A stretch of 47,131 bases of DNA from Nitrospira sp. (GCA_005116885.1 SWDP01000010.1:196355-243485), one strand, 5' to 3'. Positions 17,375-27,932 are shown, counted from the stretch's first letter. Notes: a model not told the origin generated them from the letters alone. Numbers and translations are program-made.

Positions 17375-17946
17375 ACATTGAGCGGTCCTCCCATTTCCTG
17401 GGCAAGGTGCAGCACGCGTGTCATTCGATCATTGTCCGCTGTGGCTATCGTGACCGGCTTCTCTCCGCTCGGCGCTGGCCTGGTTTGCCCTACATTCCTC
17501 TTCACCTGTCCATTTAACAACCCGGCCTTCATCGTTTCCCTCCCTCGTGAGAACCTGTTGTCGAATCTTCAGTTTTTGACGTTTTATCCCTCCCAGTCGA
17601 GCGTCACTCACGAATCTGTCACCCCTGTGCACCGCATGAATCGACGCCGCGAGCCACATAGACAGACTGTTTCTGGACAAACCTCACCGCCCCGTAGCGA
17701 ACGCTTCCTCAATTATCCGTGGAATTCATCTACACGGTGCAGCTGATCATCTTGCTGTCTGCACTTCCCGCCGAAGCATCCGTGCCACGTCAAGCCAGCT
17801 CATCTCCGAGTAATGGATCGATTTGACATAGCACAATCGCATTTTCGACACACAGAAACTGGTCAATAGTGAACAGCTCCCAATTGAACCCGTACGTCAA
17901 AAATCAGTTGCGAAATTTACATGCGATGGCATAGCTGAATTTGGAC
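17375..17946. other. gene-less, degraded sequence
   Basis: No conserved frame is seen on either strand. A minus-strand frame at 17119-17532 with a GGAGG site before its ATG reads PVTIATADNDRMTRVLHLAQEMG, then runs antisense to the ftsH fragment. I could not place it in a family. Confidence 0.4.
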
Positions 17947-18188
17947 TGACCCTCTACCTGGAATTGAGCATTGAACTTTCCTTGGAAACACGGATGCGTC
18001 CTTTGACGGGGTCACGGCATCCCGAGCCTGTCAATGGACGCTTCACGAGGAACGCAGGCGCAGCAATTTCGCGACGAACCGTCATAAATCCTGCGTACTC
18101 GAGCATGCGCGCTTGCCCCTATCGATAGGCATTGTGGAGATACTGAACGAGCATCCGGTGCATAAAGAATAACGATCCGTTGACCCTG
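17947..18188. repeat. direct repeat copy A (decayed glgP 3-prime end)
   Basis: About 240 bp align base for base with 18857-19098, with scattered substitutions and small indels (roughly 80 percent identical by eye). Shared anchors include ttccttggaaacacg, gcatcccgagcctgtc and cgataggcattgtggagatact. The right half corresponds to the last codons of glgP on the minus strand, here beyond repair. Confidence 0.85.
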
Positions 18189-18257
18189 AGATCTGGTCAA
18201 AATTGCTCAGCTAGCAAGACTCCAAGGAGCTTACAGTGACATGTAGAGGAGGTGCCT

Positions 18258-18332
18258 ATGCCGAACGGTAGCCGACAGTCCGAGAGACCACTGACTCCAC
18301 TCTCGAATCAGCACGAGGGCTCGCTGGCGTGA
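18258..18332 (+). CDS. 24-residue ORF with strong ribosome site (doubtful)
   Basis: The sequence gaggaggtgcctATG precedes 24 codons (MPNGSRQSERPLTPLSNQHE...) ending in TGA. The ribosome site is as good as any in the window, but the peptide has no recognisable family. It may be the start of a truncated gene or a short leader for the BON gene 87 bp downstream. Confidence 0.25.
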   Translation: MPNGSRQSERPLTPLSNQHEGSLA

Positions 18333-18419
18333 AGACGCATGCGTGTCTAAGTGGGAATCGAGGAAGTTGGGAAATGAGCGAATGATCCAACCACATCCAA
18401 TATATGAAGGAGATATCTG

Positions 18420-18785
18420 ATGCACACAAGAAAAACACAAGGGAAGGTACTGGCCGGATTCGTCATTGCAGGAGCATTGGTTTTGACGCTGCCACTGCTG
18501 AGTCAGGCGCAAGAGAAGTCTTTTGCCGGCAAGTCGCAATCCAGCCTTGATCCCCATTACATAGAAAGCAAGCACGACTTGCGGATTAAATTAGACGTCA
18601 AGTGGGAGCTGTCCATGAGTCCCTATGTCGACGCCGATCATATTCGCGTCATCGTCAGGGATGGAGTGGTCACGCTCAGAGGGTCGGTAGAGGATCAAAG
18701 TGCCTTCGATGCTGCGACTGCAAACGCGCTCGAAGGCGGTGCCAAGAAAGTCGTCAACTTGCTGACAATTGAAAAGAAGGGGTAA
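18420..18785 (+). CDS. exported BON-domain protein
   Basis: The 121-residue protein has a signal peptide (LAGFVIAGALVLTLPLLSQAQ, cleavage after AQA or nearby) and one BON domain (IKLDVKWELSMSPYVDADHIRVIVRDGVVTLRGSVEDQSAFDAATANALEGGAKKVVNLLTI). The pattern LxxSPxVDxxxIxVxVxDGVVTLxGxV is the BON consensus (OsmY-like). Such proteins sit in the periplasm, probably bind phospholipid and are commonly stress-induced. ATG 18420 has AAGGAGATATCTG upstream. It is intact although surrounded by decayed genes, which suggests it is still under selection. Confidence 0.88.
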   Translation: MHTRKTQGKVLAGFVIAGALVLTLPLLSQAQEKSFAGKSQSSLDPHYIESKHDLRIKLDVKWELSMSPYVDADHIRVIVRDGVVTLRGSVEDQSAFDAATANALEGGAKKVVNLLTIEKKG

Positions 18786-18856
18786 AGACGTGGGACACCC
18801 CTGATGACGGGAGGGGCAGCGGTTGTGCGCATGAATGTGCCGAACGTACGGCCGAC

Positions 18857-19098
18857 CCTGACCTTCTCCCTGGAATTGACCATTGAACATTCCTTGGAAA
18901 CACGCGGTACGTCCTTCGACGGGCTCAGGGCATCCCGAGCCTGTCGAGGGACGCTGCACGAGAAACGCATGCGCAGGAATTTCTCGACGAACCGTCATTA
19001 ATCATGCGTACTAGGGCATACGCGCTTGTCCCAATCGATAGGCATTGTGGAGATACTGGGCGACCATGCGCTGCGTATTGAAAAACGCCCCGTTCACG
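18857..19098. repeat. direct repeat copy B (includes glgP 3-prime end)
   Basis: Partner of the repeat at 17947-18188. Copy B spans from just after the BON gene into the last codons of the glgP pseudogene. The two copies bracket the BON gene, suggesting a tandem duplication of a BON-glgP block followed by decay of the first copy. Confidence 0.85.
18911..18952. terminator. long GC-rich hairpin between convergent genes
   Basis: Arm 18911-18930 (gtccttcgacgggctcaggg) pairs with 18934-18952 (cccgagcctgtcgagggac) around a 3-base loop. It lies between the ends of the BON gene and the oppositely oriented glgP, a place expected for a bidirectional terminator. It also matches the common dispersed palindrome with core TTCGACRGGCTC, so it may be a repeat element. 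No T-tract follows. Confidence 0.55.
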
Positions 19099-20083
19099 GC
19101 AATCGTATGCCGCATCATCTCGACAAAACGTTCATGTTCCTTGTAAAAACAAGGCAAGACCTTTTCTTCCAGCTTTCTATAGAGTTCCGTTGCGTGACAG
19201 GCATCCATCCCAGGCTGAGGCTCCAGGCATGCCTCCACTCGATCGCCGATCGACCAGCCGATCACACATTCGAGGTGACATACCGAGATCCCCGCAGAGC
19301 CACTTGCGTCAGATTGAGCGTCTCCCCAACACCACAGGCATTCAGTAGGCCCCACCAGCGATCACCCAACACCTGGCGCGCGAGTGTCACGGGAAATTTA
19401 TCGTGCCCTGCCGGCACAGGAGTGTGGGTTGTAAACACGCACTGTTCGCGAATGGCTTCGATCAGCTCATCTGAAATCGAATCCGACTGGTTCCGCAAGG
19501 CCAGCTTCTCCTCGCCCAACGCAAGGACGAGCAAGGCAGCGTGACCCTCATTCATGTGGAACCGACGGATGTCTGTATATCCGAGGGCCCGTAATAGTCG
19601 AAATCCTCCAACCCCCAGCACCATTTCCTGACACAAGCGATAATGGTCGTCGCCTCCATAAAGCACATCCGTCAGTGTCCGATCCCATGGCTGATTCTCG
19701 CTCACGTCTGTATCGAGCAGATACACCGGAACGACATGCCCGGACTCACCCGTGACGCGGTACTTCCAGGCCCTGACATGGACCGTGCGACCTTTAATAT
19801 CGACCGTGGCTCGCTCGTCGATCAGCTCAGCGAAATCATCGACCGACCATGCGACAGGCTCCTCGCTTTGATGACCCTGCGCATCCAGCCGCTGGAAAAA
19901 GTATCCGCGCCGGTGGATCAACGACACTGCCACCATCGGCACATCGAGATCCGCAGCTGAACGAATCGTGTCGCCGGCAAGCACACCAAGCCCTCCCGAA
20001 TAGGTCGGCATCCCGGATTCCAGACCGATCTCCATGGGAAAATAGGCAACAAGCGGAGAAACACGATCGAACGAGCACCTACC
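19011..20083 (-). pseudogene. glgP: alpha-glucan phosphorylase with central deletion
   Basis: The minus strand first reads [57 protein letters not shown] and [15 protein letters not shown], the N-terminal domain of the short GlgP/MalP type (GT35). After [14 protein letters not shown] the frame stops at 19262. In another frame the extreme C-terminus appears from about 19285 to 19011 ([42 protein letters not shown]). Some 300 residues including the pyridoxal-phosphate lysine are missing. GlgP releases glucose 1-phosphate from glycogen; this copy cannot. A stop at 20084-20086 lies just upstream in frame, so the original start is also uncertain. Confidence 0.88.
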
Positions 20084-20123
20084 TTATAGCTTAACGACCG
20101 AATCGGTACGGTATGAGCGCACA

Positions 20124-20645
20124 TCAGCGAAAGAGCTGTGCCACGGCCCAGATGAGGAACAGGCCATAGACGCAACCGAAAAACCAGGGAAAGCTGACGG
20201 AGCGATGGGCCCACCACTGCCGGTGCTGGCGGAACGCCCAGTTCGGCTTGAAGATGGGAGGATCGTTCCGTAGATCTTCGACTGGTTGCCGCGTTTCATG
20301 GAGTCGATACAGGCCCGTGACGAGTTTCTGCCCCTGCCACTCCTGAGCCAGTTCGATTCCCCTCAGCTGCCACTCCCACAATCCATTCTGCCCTGACAAG
20401 CGACCGAGAACGATCGCCATCTGAAGACAGAGGAGAATACCGAAAATGCACAGAAGAAGAATTAACACGGTAAGTGACATAGTCGCCGACTCTCTGGACA
20501 CGATCAGCCCGATGACCGCGACGAAAATGGAGTTGGCCGTGAGGTAGTCGGAAAGCATCGAATGGTAGTCCCGAACTCCCGAGGTCCAGAGCGTGATGAG
20601 ATGATCGTAGTCCATCGTAAGACCGGATTCTCGTGGCGTCGTCAT
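20124..20645 (-). CDS. membrane protein of unknown function (RipA-like layout)
   Basis: The 173-residue protein has two adjacent hydrophobic helices (NSIFVAVIGLIVSRES, LTVLILLLCIFGILLCLQMAIVLG), a soluble amphipathic middle (WEWQLRGIELAQEWQGQKLVTGLYRLHE) and a C-terminal helix (FPWFFGCVYGLFLIWAVAQLF). This arrangement resembles the RipA/YsaB-type small membrane proteins, but no diagnostic motif is seen. ATG 20645 has AAGGA four to eight bases upstream; a TTG at 20666 is the alternative. It is 33 bp behind the VIT-like gene on the same strand, probably one operon. Confidence 0.6.
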   Translation of the reverse strand: MTTPRESGLTMDYDHLITLWTSGVRDYHSMLSDYLTANSIFVAVIGLIVSRESATMSLTVLILLLCIFGILLCLQMAIVLGRLSGQNGLWEWQLRGIELAQEWQGQKLVTGLYRLHETRQPVEDLRNDPPIFKPNWAFRQHRQWWAHRSVSFPWFFGCVYGLFLIWAVAQLFR

Positions 20646-20678
20646 GATGTCCTTGCCGCGATTCAACTGAGATAGCCC

Positions 20679-21161
20679 TCATTTCACTTCTACGAGTCCT
20701 TGAACCCAATCGCCGACTGCATAGGTCAAGACGACAACGCATAGGGCGATAAGGAGATGTTCACCTATGACCTTCCACGGGGGGATCGCTTGCGCCCGTG
20801 CGACAAAGAAACTGAGGACTGCCAGCAAGAGCAGCCCCCAGATCAAGCTGATCACAATCGCTTGATCGAGCGGACGGGTCACGACCGGGATCACGAACGT
20901 CATCGCGATTACAAACTTTGCAACAAACGTCGCCACGGTCGCTTCCCAAATTTGCCTTGTAGGACCGCTGTTCTTCGACTCTTCGGACACGTGGATGCCG
21001 AGGGCATCAGACATGGCATCGGCAATCGCAATGGTCACGATGCCACCGATCACGACGGTTCGTGAGTGAGTGCCTGAATGGAGACCCACCATCAACCCCA
21101 ATGTCGTAATCACGCCGGACGTAAGACCAAAACTCAGACCGGTTTTGAACGATGATTTCAT
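20679..21161 (-). CDS. VIT1/CCC1-like membrane protein
   Basis: The 160-residue protein has five predicted helices. The first carries FGLTSGVITTLGLMVGLHSGT, and the second IGGIVTIAIADAMSDALGIHVSEESKN, which matches the VIT family pattern of (S/A)xADxxSxxxGxYxSxxSE. These proteins transport Fe2+ or Mn2+ across membranes in plants and yeast. The bacterial short forms are poorly studied, so the substrate is inferred. ATG 21161 has GAAGGTCGACA upstream. Divergent from the P-type ATPase gene, with 234 bp between start codons. Confidence 0.7.
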   Translation of the reverse strand: MKSSFKTGLSFGLTSGVITTLGLMVGLHSGTHSRTVVIGGIVTIAIADAMSDALGIHVSEESKNSGPTRQIWEATVATFVAKFVIAMTFVIPVVTRPLDQAIVISLIWGLLLLAVLSFFVARAQAIPPWKVIGEHLLIALCVVVLTYAVGDWVQGLVEVK

Positions 21162-21395
21162 TGTCGACCTTCATTGCGGATTCCGCACTCCAGCGGGGCA
21201 AGCGAGACTGGCGGGAAAAGCGCGACGCGAAGTTCGAAGGTCTAGACTTGAGATTCCGGATACTTCAGCCTTCAGCCTGCCTGGCCTGTGCCGCCGTGGT
21301 GGCGGCATCTGTTGATCGATACCCAGTGATTTTCTAATCATCATCGAGTGCTGCCTCGAACTTTGGTTGCTGTATGGATGAGAGATGGGTCCGAC

Positions 21396-24158
21396 ATGCC
21401 TCAGTTGCTAGAGAACCAGACGACTAAGACCTGGCAGTTTACGCCGGACAAGCTCATAGCCCTTCTTGGCACCGATTCTGAGCGCGGACTTGCCGGCCAG
21501 GAAGTCGAGCGCCGCCACACTGAATTCGGCCCCAACGAACTGCCAGAAGCTCTCCCACCGTCACTGGTGAAGCTGTTTCTCTCTCAGTTTACGAGCGTCA
21601 TGGTCTGGGTATTGATTGGGGCGGCGATCATATCCGGTCTCTTGGAAGACTGGCTCGATGCGGCAGCCATCCTGGCCATTGTGCTGCTCAACGGTCTGCT
21701 CGGCTTTGTGCAGGAGTTCCGGGCGGAGCGGTCCTTGGCGGCGCTTCGGAAAATGTCGGTGGCGACGGCCAGGGTATTCCGTGACGGCGTCCTTCTGTCT
21801 ATTCCCGCGCGTGAATTGGTGCCCGGAGATGTCATTCTCTTGGAAGCCGGCGACCGTATCCCGGCGGATGCTCGGCTCATCTATGCCGCAAATTTCCAGG
21901 TTCAAGAAGCGTCGCTGACCGGCGAATCCACGCCGGTTCAGAAGCACGCGGGTGTCATTGCCGGAGCTGATGTACCGCTGGCCGACCAGACCAACATGGC
22001 ATTCATGGGCACCATCGCGGTCTCAGGCAAGGCCCGCGCGCTGGTCGTCGCAACGGCGCTCCGAACGGAGCTGGGCCGGATCGCCGCGATGATGCAGAAG
22101 GAGTCGGAGGCCGAACGGGCGGAAACCCCGCTGCAACGCCGGCTCGAACAATTCGGCTATACCCTCTTGTGGCTGGCGCTGGCTGTGGTCGCCGTCGTGT
22201 TCGCCCTGGGCTATCTGCGCGGCGAGCCGTTGGTGACTATGTTCATGACTTCGGTGAGTCTGGCTGTGGCGGCTGTGCCGGAAGGTCTCCCCACCGTGGT
22301 GACGATTACATTGGCGCTGGGGGTGACCCGCATGGTGAAGCGGCACGCACTCATCCGCAAGCTGCCTGCCGTTGAAACGCTCGGATCGGCAACGGTCATC
22401 TGTACGGACAAGACCGGCACTCTCACGAAGAACGAAATGACGGTCACGAGGTTGTTCGCCGGAGACCTGGTGTTCGAGGTCACGGGCGAAGGGTATGAGC
22501 CGGTCGGTGAAATTCGTGAAACGTTAGATGTGAAACGTGAAACGTCACCACCCTTGAAAAACCTCTCACCGTTCACTTCTCACCTTTCACCTCTTCCCTC
22601 TGCCTTGCGCGAACTGCTGACGGCGGCAGTGCTCTGCAATGGCGCGACACTGCGACTGGAGGAGGGTGCTTGGAGAATTCTAGGAGATCCGACCGAAGGT
22701 GCGCTGTTGGTCGTGGCAGCGAAAGCGGCGCTTAAGATTGAGACTCTCGCAAAAGCCTATGACTTTCTCGGGGAGGTGCCGTTCGATCCGGAGCGCAAGA
22801 TGATGACGATCGTACAGCGGACGCCGGATGGGCCGGTCGCGTACGTCAAGGGCGCGCCGGATATGTTGTTGCGGCACTGTACACACCGTTTGGCCATGGA
22901 CGGCACGATTGAACCGATCACGGAATCCATTCGTGCCGCCACCCTTGAAGCGAATGCGGCGTTCGCGCATCAAGCGTTGCGCGTGCTGGGAATGGCCCAT
23001 CGGCGATTGGAACGCGAGCCTGACGCCTATCGCGCGGACGAGTTGGAGAACCAGCTGGTGTTTCTTGGGCTCGCAGCCATGAAGGACCCGCTGCGGCCGG
23101 AAGCAAAGGCAGCCGTTCAAGCATGCCGCGACGCCGGCATACGCACAGTGATGATCACGGGGGACCATAAGGACACCGCAGCGGCGATTGCGGGAGAGCT
23201 CTACGGGACGGACAGCCAGGTGGAAGCCTTATCCGGGATGGAACTCGATCGCCTATCCGACGATGAATTGGTCAAGACTGTGGAGCAGGTGGCGGTCTAT
23301 GCAAGGGTCTCGGCAGAACACAAGTTGCGTATCATCCAGGCCTGGAAACGCCAAGGCGGGATTGTGGCGATGACGGGAGACGGCGTGAACGATGCGCCTG
23401 CGATCAAGGCAGCGGATATCGGCATCGCGATGGGGATCACCGGCACCGATGTCACGAAAGAAGCTGCCGACATGGTGGTGACAGACGACAATTTCGCTTC
23501 CATCGCCGCGGCGGTGGAAGAAGGTCGGGGGGTCTTCGACAACATCCGGAAGACCGTCCATTTCCTCCTATCGTGCAACCTGAGCGAAGTGCTGGTCATG
23601 TTGTTTGCGGCGCTGCTGGGGTTGCCTCTTCCGCTTCTGCCGATTCAGATTCTCTGGATGAATCTCGTCACAGACGGCATCCCGGCTTTGGCGCTCGCGG
23701 TCGATCCCAAGGCGCCCGATTTGATGACGCGTCCGCCTCGACGCCCGGACGCTCGGCTGCTGGACGGCGGACGATTACTGGCTATCGGCGGAGAGGGGAT
23801 GATGCTGGGGGTGATTGCGTTAGGCGCGTTCAGCTATAGCCTCTATGGTCTGCATCAAGAGCTCGATCAGGCCAGGACGGTGGCTTTTACGGTGTTGGTG
23901 GTGGCGCAACTGGTGCATGTCTTCAACTGCCGGAGCGAACGGTTGTCGCTCTTCCAGTTGGGCGTCTGGACGAACCGTCCGCTGGTGTGGGCCTTCCTCC
24001 TCTCGCTGGTTGTGCAGGTGGCGGTGCTCACCATTCCAGCGGCCGCGCCGATCTTCAAGATTGCCCCGCTGCCGATCGAAGACTGGGTATTGATGGGAGC
24101 CATGGGCATGTTACCATTTCTTCTTATGGAACTGGTGAAGGCTCTGCGACGACGATGA
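21396..24158 (+). CDS. P2-type (Ca2+-like) cation-transporting ATPase
   Basis: The 920-residue membrane pump has all P-type hallmarks: TGES near 175, phosphorylation motif DKTGTLT with D338, TGDGVND near 660, and cation-ATPase N-terminal sequence. Ligand positions of SERCA are kept: PEGLP at 295 (M4), NxxE in SCNLSEV (M5) and NLVTDG (M6). Ca2+ is therefore likely, but the subgroup also contains Mn2+ and Na+ pumps. In the nucleotide-binding domain, residues ~372-405 ([20 protein letters not shown]...) are encoded by an inserted inverted repeat. The stop overlaps the ackA start (ATGA). The frame could extend upstream to 21348, but the conserved start favours ATG 21396; its ribosome site is weak. 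Confidence 0.92.
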   Translation: MPQLLENQTTKTWQFTPDKLIALLGTDSERGLAGQEVERRHTEFGPNELPEALPPSLVKLFLSQFTSVMVWVLIGAAIISGLLEDWLDAAAILAIVLLNGLLGFVQEFRAERSLAALRKMSVATARVFRDGVLLSIPARELVPGDVILLEAGDRIPADARLIYAANFQVQEASLTGESTPVQKHAGVIAGADVPLADQTNMAFMGTIAVSGKARALVVATALRTELGRIAAMMQKESEAERAETPLQRRLEQFGYTLLWLALAVVAVVFALGYLRGEPLVTMFMTSVSLAVAAVPEGLPTVVTITLALGVTRMVKRHALIRKLPAVETLGSATVICTDKTGTLTKNEMTVTRLFAGDLVFEVTGEGYEPVGEIRETLDVKRETSPPLKNLSPFTSHLSPLPSALRELLTAAVLCNGATLRLEEGAWRILGDPTEGALLVVAAKAALKIETLAKAYDFLGEVPFDPERKMMTIVQRTPDGPVAYVKGAPDMLLRHCTHRLAMDGTIEPITESIRAATLEANAAFAHQALRVLGMAHRRLEREPDAYRADELENQLVFLGLAAMKDPLRPEAKAAVQACRDAGIRTVMITGDHKDTAAAIAGELYGTDSQVEALSGMELDRLSDDELVKTVEQVAVYARVSAEHKLRIIQAWKRQGGIVAMTGDGVNDAPAIKAADIGIAMGITGTDVTKEAADMVVTDDNFASIAAAVEEGRGVFDNIRKTVHFLLSCNLSEVLVMLFAALLGLPLPLLPIQILWMNLVTDGIPALALAVDPKAPDLMTRPPRRPDARLLDGGRLLAIGGEGMMLGVIALGAFSYSLYGLHQELDQARTVAFTVLVVAQLVHVFNCRSERLSLFQLGVWTNRPLVWAFLLSLVVQVAVLTIPAAAPIFKIAPLPIEDWVLMGAMGMLPFLLMELVKALRRR
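22507..22600. repeat. GTGAAA-type inverted repeat inside the ATPase gene
   Basis: The left half has cgtgaaacg, atgtgaaacgtgaaacg; the right half has the complement (cgttcacttctcacctttcacc). These are the same words as the intergenic element at 25409-25500. The length leaves the ATPase frame open, adding about 30 residues of low-complexity Ser/Pro/Leu sequence to a surface loop. Confidence 0.8.
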
Positions 24159-25414
24159 AGAATGTATTAGCGATCAATAGTGGAAGTTCGTCCTTGAAGT
24201 TTAAGGTCATCGAGTTCGACGAATCTCCGAAGACAGCCGCCCGCTTCACCGCAAGCAGTCGGTATGAAGGATCCATAGAAGACATCGGGCCAGCGGCGAA
24301 AATGGTGCTCCGTCCCGCTGGAAAAACGGTGGTCCAGACGACAGGCCCTGTTTCGACCCATGCTGAGGCGGTCCGGTGCATGCTGCAGATGTTGGAGGAA
24401 TCGAACCGGTTTGATGGACGAGATCTCCGCGTTGACGCGGTTGGCCATCGAGTGGTGCATGGAGGGGAACAATTTCGAGAGCCGGTCGTGATCGATAACG
24501 ACGTGGTCGCTGCAATCGACCGTTTGGCCGAATTCGCGCCGCTCCACAATCCTGGATCAATTGCTGCGATTGAGGGTGCGCGCGCTGTGCTGGGATTAGA
24601 CATCCCGATGGTTGCCGTATTCGATACGGCCTTTCACCGCTCGATCCCGCCCAGGGCAGCCACCTATGCCATCGATCTCGATCTGGCCCGCAAGCACGGC
24701 ATCCATCGTTACGGATTTCACGGCATTGCCCATGCGTCGTTGGCCGGCATCTGTGCGGCAGCAGTCAACCGTCCGCTCGCCCAACTTCGACTCATCACGC
24801 TGCAACTCGGCAATGGCTGCTCCGCGACGGCGATCGATGGGGGACGCTCGGTGGATACGTCGATGGGATTTACGCCGCTCGAAGGTCTGGTGATGGGGAC
24901 CAGATCGGGTGACCTGGACCCGGCAGTCATGGGACATCTTGTTCGGAGGGAAGGTCTGTCGATCGATGAGGTTGAACGTCTCTTGAATGAGCGTTCGGGC
25001 CTTCTGGGGGTGTCGGGTATCTCGCGCGACATGCGCGAACTGCTGATTGCAGCCGAAGGTAAGCCGAACTCACGCGCCGCGCTGGCACTGGATATGTTTT
25101 GTTATCGCGTGCGCAAGTACATCGGCGCATACCTGGCCGTGCTGGGAGGCGCCGATGCGATTGTGTTCGGCGGCGGCATCGGTGAGCGATCTGCGGTCAT
25201 CCGTGCGCGGATTTGTGATGAAATGGACTGGTGTGGGCTTCGTCTCGATCCCGTGCGCAATGAGGCGGCGAGGGAGATCGCTTCCGGCGAGGCAATAAAG
25301 ATCAGCGAGGAAGACGCACCAATGGCCTGTTACGTGGCGGGAGGCGATGAAGAGCTCGAGATCGCTCGCGCCACGTTCGAATGTATACTGAACAGGCGGT
25401 CCAACAGTTCGTGA
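24155..25414 (+). CDS. ackA: acetate kinase
   Basis: The 419-residue enzyme interconverts acetyl phosphate + ADP and acetate + ATP. Signatures are the N-terminal VLAINSGSSSLKFKVIEF, GHRVVHGGEQF, AVFDTAFHRSIPP, the family signature HRYGFHGIAHASL, LGNGCSATAIDGGRSVDTSMGFTPLEGLVMGTRSGDLDP and FGGGIGERSAVIR. The ATG at 24155 overlaps the stop of the ATPase gene (ATGA). With the phosphoketolase gene 102 bp downstream it forms the classic pair: phosphoketolase makes acetyl phosphate and acetate kinase turns it into ATP and acetate, or the pair works in reverse for acetate assimilation. Confidence 0.96.
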   Translation: MKNVLAINSGSSSLKFKVIEFDESPKTAARFTASSRYEGSIEDIGPAAKMVLRPAGKTVVQTTGPVSTHAEAVRCMLQMLEESNRFDGRDLRVDAVGHRVVHGGEQFREPVVIDNDVVAAIDRLAEFAPLHNPGSIAAIEGARAVLGLDIPMVAVFDTAFHRSIPPRAATYAIDLDLARKHGIHRYGFHGIAHASLAGICAAAVNRPLAQLRLITLQLGNGCSATAIDGGRSVDTSMGFTPLEGLVMGTRSGDLDPAVMGHLVRREGLSIDEVERLLNERSGLLGVSGISRDMRELLIAAEGKPNSRAALALDMFCYRVRKYIGAYLAVLGGADAIVFGGGIGERSAVIRARICDEMDWCGLRLDPVRNEAAREIASGEAIKISEEDAPMACYVAGGDEELEIARATFECILNRRSNSS

Positions 25415-25500
25415 AATGTGAATTGTGAAAGGTGAAAAGTTTCGGAAGCAGAGCTCTCGGCAGTCCTACGTGTCACCTTTCACGTCTTACCTTTTACGAT
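25409..25500. repeat. GTGAAA-type inverted repeat between ackA and phosphoketolase
   Basis: The left arm (gtgaaatgtgaattgtgaaaggtgaaaagt) pairs with the right arm (cacctttcacgtcttaccttttacg read in reverse complement). It starts at the ackA stop codon and ends 16 bases before the phosphoketolase ATG, just upstream of its GGAGGAG site. It could act as an attenuating or mRNA-stabilising hairpin within the operon. Confidence 0.75.
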
Positions 25501-25516
25501 TCTGCCAGGAGGAGAA

Positions 25517-27889
25517 ATGCCCATGAAGAAGTCGGTGTTAGCCAAGAAGAACTTAACTCTGATCGACGCCTATTGGCGCGCGGCCAATTACCTGTCCGTC
25601 GGTCAAATTTATCTCTATGACAATCCCTTGCTGAAGAAGCCGCTGAAACGCGCCCATATCAAGCCGCGGTTGCTCGGTCACTGGGGGACGACGCCGGGAT
25701 TGAACTTCATCTATGTCCATCTGAACCGGGTCATCAAGGAACAGGATCTCAACATGATCTATATTGCCGGGCCCGGCCATGGTGGACCTGGGATTGTGGC
25801 AAACGCCTATCTCGAAGGCACCTACACCGAAGTCTATCCGACCGTCTCGCAGGACGAACGAGGCATGAAACGGCTGTTCAAACAATTTTCCTTCCCGGGC
25901 GGCATTCCCAGTCACGTAGCTCCGGAAACTCCGGGCTCTATTCACGAAGGCGGCGAATTGGGATATTCACTCTCACATGCATACGGGGCCGTATTCGACA
26001 ATCCAGACTTGATCGCAGCCTGCGTGATCGGTGACGGTGAAGCGGAAACCGGCCCGCTCGCGACGAGTTGGCATTCCAATAAATTCCTTAACCCGGTCAC
26101 CGACGGCGTCGTCCTGCCCATTCTCCATCTGAACGGTTACAAGATCGCGAGTCCCACGGTCCTGGCCCGTATCAGTCACGAGGAGCTGGAATCGCTATTG
26201 GTCGGCTACGGCTACAGCCCCTATTTCGTCGAAGGCCACGACCCCCTGAAGATGCATCGGCTCATGGCCTCGACGCTCGATACTGTTATGCGGGATATCC
26301 AGCGTATCAAAGCCGCCGCCAGCCGGGACGGTGCCAAGAAGCGCCCGCTCTGGCCCATGATTGTGCTCCGAACGCCCAAAGGTTGGACCGGTCCGAAGCA
26401 GGTTGACGGCAAGCGGACCGAAGATTATTGGCGCTCACATCAAGTGCCCATGGGCGACATGGACAAACCAGGGCACATCAAAATCCTCGAACAGTGGATG
26501 AAGAGCTACAAACCCGAGGAGCTGTTTACCAAGACGGGAGGATTCACCCCTGCATTGGCCGAACTGGCGCCCGAGGGAGCGCGTCGCATGAGTGCGAATC
26601 CCCATGCGAACGGCGGTCTGCTTCTCAGGGATCTGCGTCTGCCTGATTTCCGCGACTATGCGGTCAAGGTCACGAAACCAGGCGCCCTTGACGTCGAGTC
26701 CACCCGCCTCATGGGGACATTCCTGCGGGACACGATGACGCTGAATATGGAGAGCCGGAATTTTCGCCTCTTCAGTCCAGACGAGAATAATTCAAACCGC
26801 TGGCAGAATGTGTTGGAGGTGACCAACCGCGCGTGGATGGCGGATCGCTATCCCTACGACGACCACCTCGCGCCGGACGGCCGGGTGATGGAGATGCTCA
26901 GCGAGCACCAGTGCCAGGGTTGGCTGGAAGGGTATCTCTTGACCGGACGGCACGGGTTCTTTTCCTGCTACGAGGCGTTCATTCACATTATCGACTCGAT
27001 GTTCAATCAGCATGCGAAGTGGCTGAAGGTCTGCGGCCACATTCCCTGGCGGAGACCGATCGCCTCGCTGAATTATCTGTTGTCTTCCCACGTCTGGCGG
27101 CAAGACCATAATGGATTCAGCCATCAAGATCCTGGCTTCATCGACCACGTCGTCAATAAGAAGGCTGAGGTGATCCGGGTCTATCTCCCGCCGGACGCGA
27201 ATACCCTCTTGTCCGTCACCGACCATTGTCTGCGCAGCCGCAACCATGTGAACGTCATCGTCGCGGGCAAACAATCGGCGCCGCAGTGGCTCGACATGGA
27301 CGATGCGCTCAAACACTGCCCTGCCGGCATCGGCATCTGGGAATGGGCGAGCAACGACAAGAACAGCGAGCCGGACGTCGTGATGGCTTGCTGCGGCGAT
27401 GTGCCCACGCTGGAAACGCTGGCGGCCGTGTCGTTGCTGCGTGCCTACTTTCCCGCTGTCAAGGTGCGAGTGGTCAACGTCGTGGATCTTATGAAGCTGC
27501 AACCGCCCAATGAGCATCCGAACGGATTGCCCGACAAGGACTTCGATGCCCTGTTCACGACGGACAAGCCGATCATCTTTGCGTTTCACGGGTACCCCTG
27601 GTTGATTCATCGCCTGACCTACCGGCGGACTAACCACAAGAACCTGCACGTGCGCGGGTACAAGGAAGAAGGGACAACCTCGACCCCGTTCGATATGGTG
27701 GTGATGAACGATCTCGATCGTTTTCATCTAGTCGCTGACGTCATCGACCGAATCCCTCTGCGCGGTTCCCGTGCGGACTATGCCAAACAGGCCTTGCGTG
27801 ACAAGCGCTTTGAGCACAAACAGTATATTGCCAAATACGGCGAGGACATGCCGGAGATCCGCAACTGGCGATGGAGTGGGGCAGTCTGA
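25517..27889 (+). CDS. xfp: D-xylulose-5-phosphate/D-fructose-6-phosphate phosphoketolase
   Basis: The 790-residue length is normal for the family. This thiamine-diphosphate enzyme cleaves xylulose 5-phosphate and/or fructose 6-phosphate with phosphate to give acetyl phosphate plus an aldose phosphate. Family stretches are [76 protein letters not shown], the TPP motif GDGEAETGP near 172, [15 protein letters not shown], and C-terminal [13 protein letters not shown] and [20 protein letters not shown] 25517 has AGGAGGAG seven bases upstream; ATG 25523 is an alternative. It is co-transcribed with ackA and followed 43 bp later by a HAD gene. Confidence 0.96.
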   Translation: MPMKKSVLAKKNLTLIDAYWRAANYLSVGQIYLYDNPLLKKPLKRAHIKPRLLGHWGTTPGLNFIYVHLNRVIKEQDLNMIYIAGPGHGGPGIVANAYLEGTYTEVYPTVSQDERGMKRLFKQFSFPGGIPSHVAPETPGSIHEGGELGYSLSHAYGAVFDNPDLIAACVIGDGEAETGPLATSWHSNKFLNPVTDGVVLPILHLNGYKIASPTVLARISHEELESLLVGYGYSPYFVEGHDPLKMHRLMASTLDTVMRDIQRIKAAASRDGAKKRPLWPMIVLRTPKGWTGPKQVDGKRTEDYWRSHQVPMGDMDKPGHIKILEQWMKSYKPEELFTKTGGFTPALAELAPEGARRMSANPHANGGLLLRDLRLPDFRDYAVKVTKPGALDVESTRLMGTFLRDTMTLNMESRNFRLFSPDENNSNRWQNVLEVTNRAWMADRYPYDDHLAPDGRVMEMLSEHQCQGWLEGYLLTGRHGFFSCYEAFIHIIDSMFNQHAKWLKVCGHIPWRRPIASLNYLLSSHVWRQDHNGFSHQDPGFIDHVVNKKAEVIRVYLPPDANTLLSVTDHCLRSRNHVNVIVAGKQSAPQWLDMDDALKHCPAGIGIWEWASNDKNSEPDVVMACCGDVPTLETLAAVSLLRAYFPAVKVRVVNVVDLMKLQPPNEHPNGLPDKDFDALFTTDKPIIFAFHGYPWLIHRLTYRRTNHKNLHVRGYKEEGTTSTPFDMVVMNDLDRFHLVADVIDRIPLRGSRADYAKQALRDKRFEHKQYIAKYGEDMPEIRNWRWSGAV

Positions 27890-27932
27890 GGCATGCAGAT
27901 CCACGAATTCGATACAGATGAGAGGTGTATCA

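Noticed and set aside
19836-20217. Minus-strand frames of 80-99 residues near the glgP start
   Set aside because: They are shadows of glgP in other frames; the family motifs are in the frame with [11 protein letters not shown].
25405-25500. CRISPR-like array
   Set aside because: Repeat words are short, inverted and not separated by regular unique spacers; it is a single hairpin-type element.
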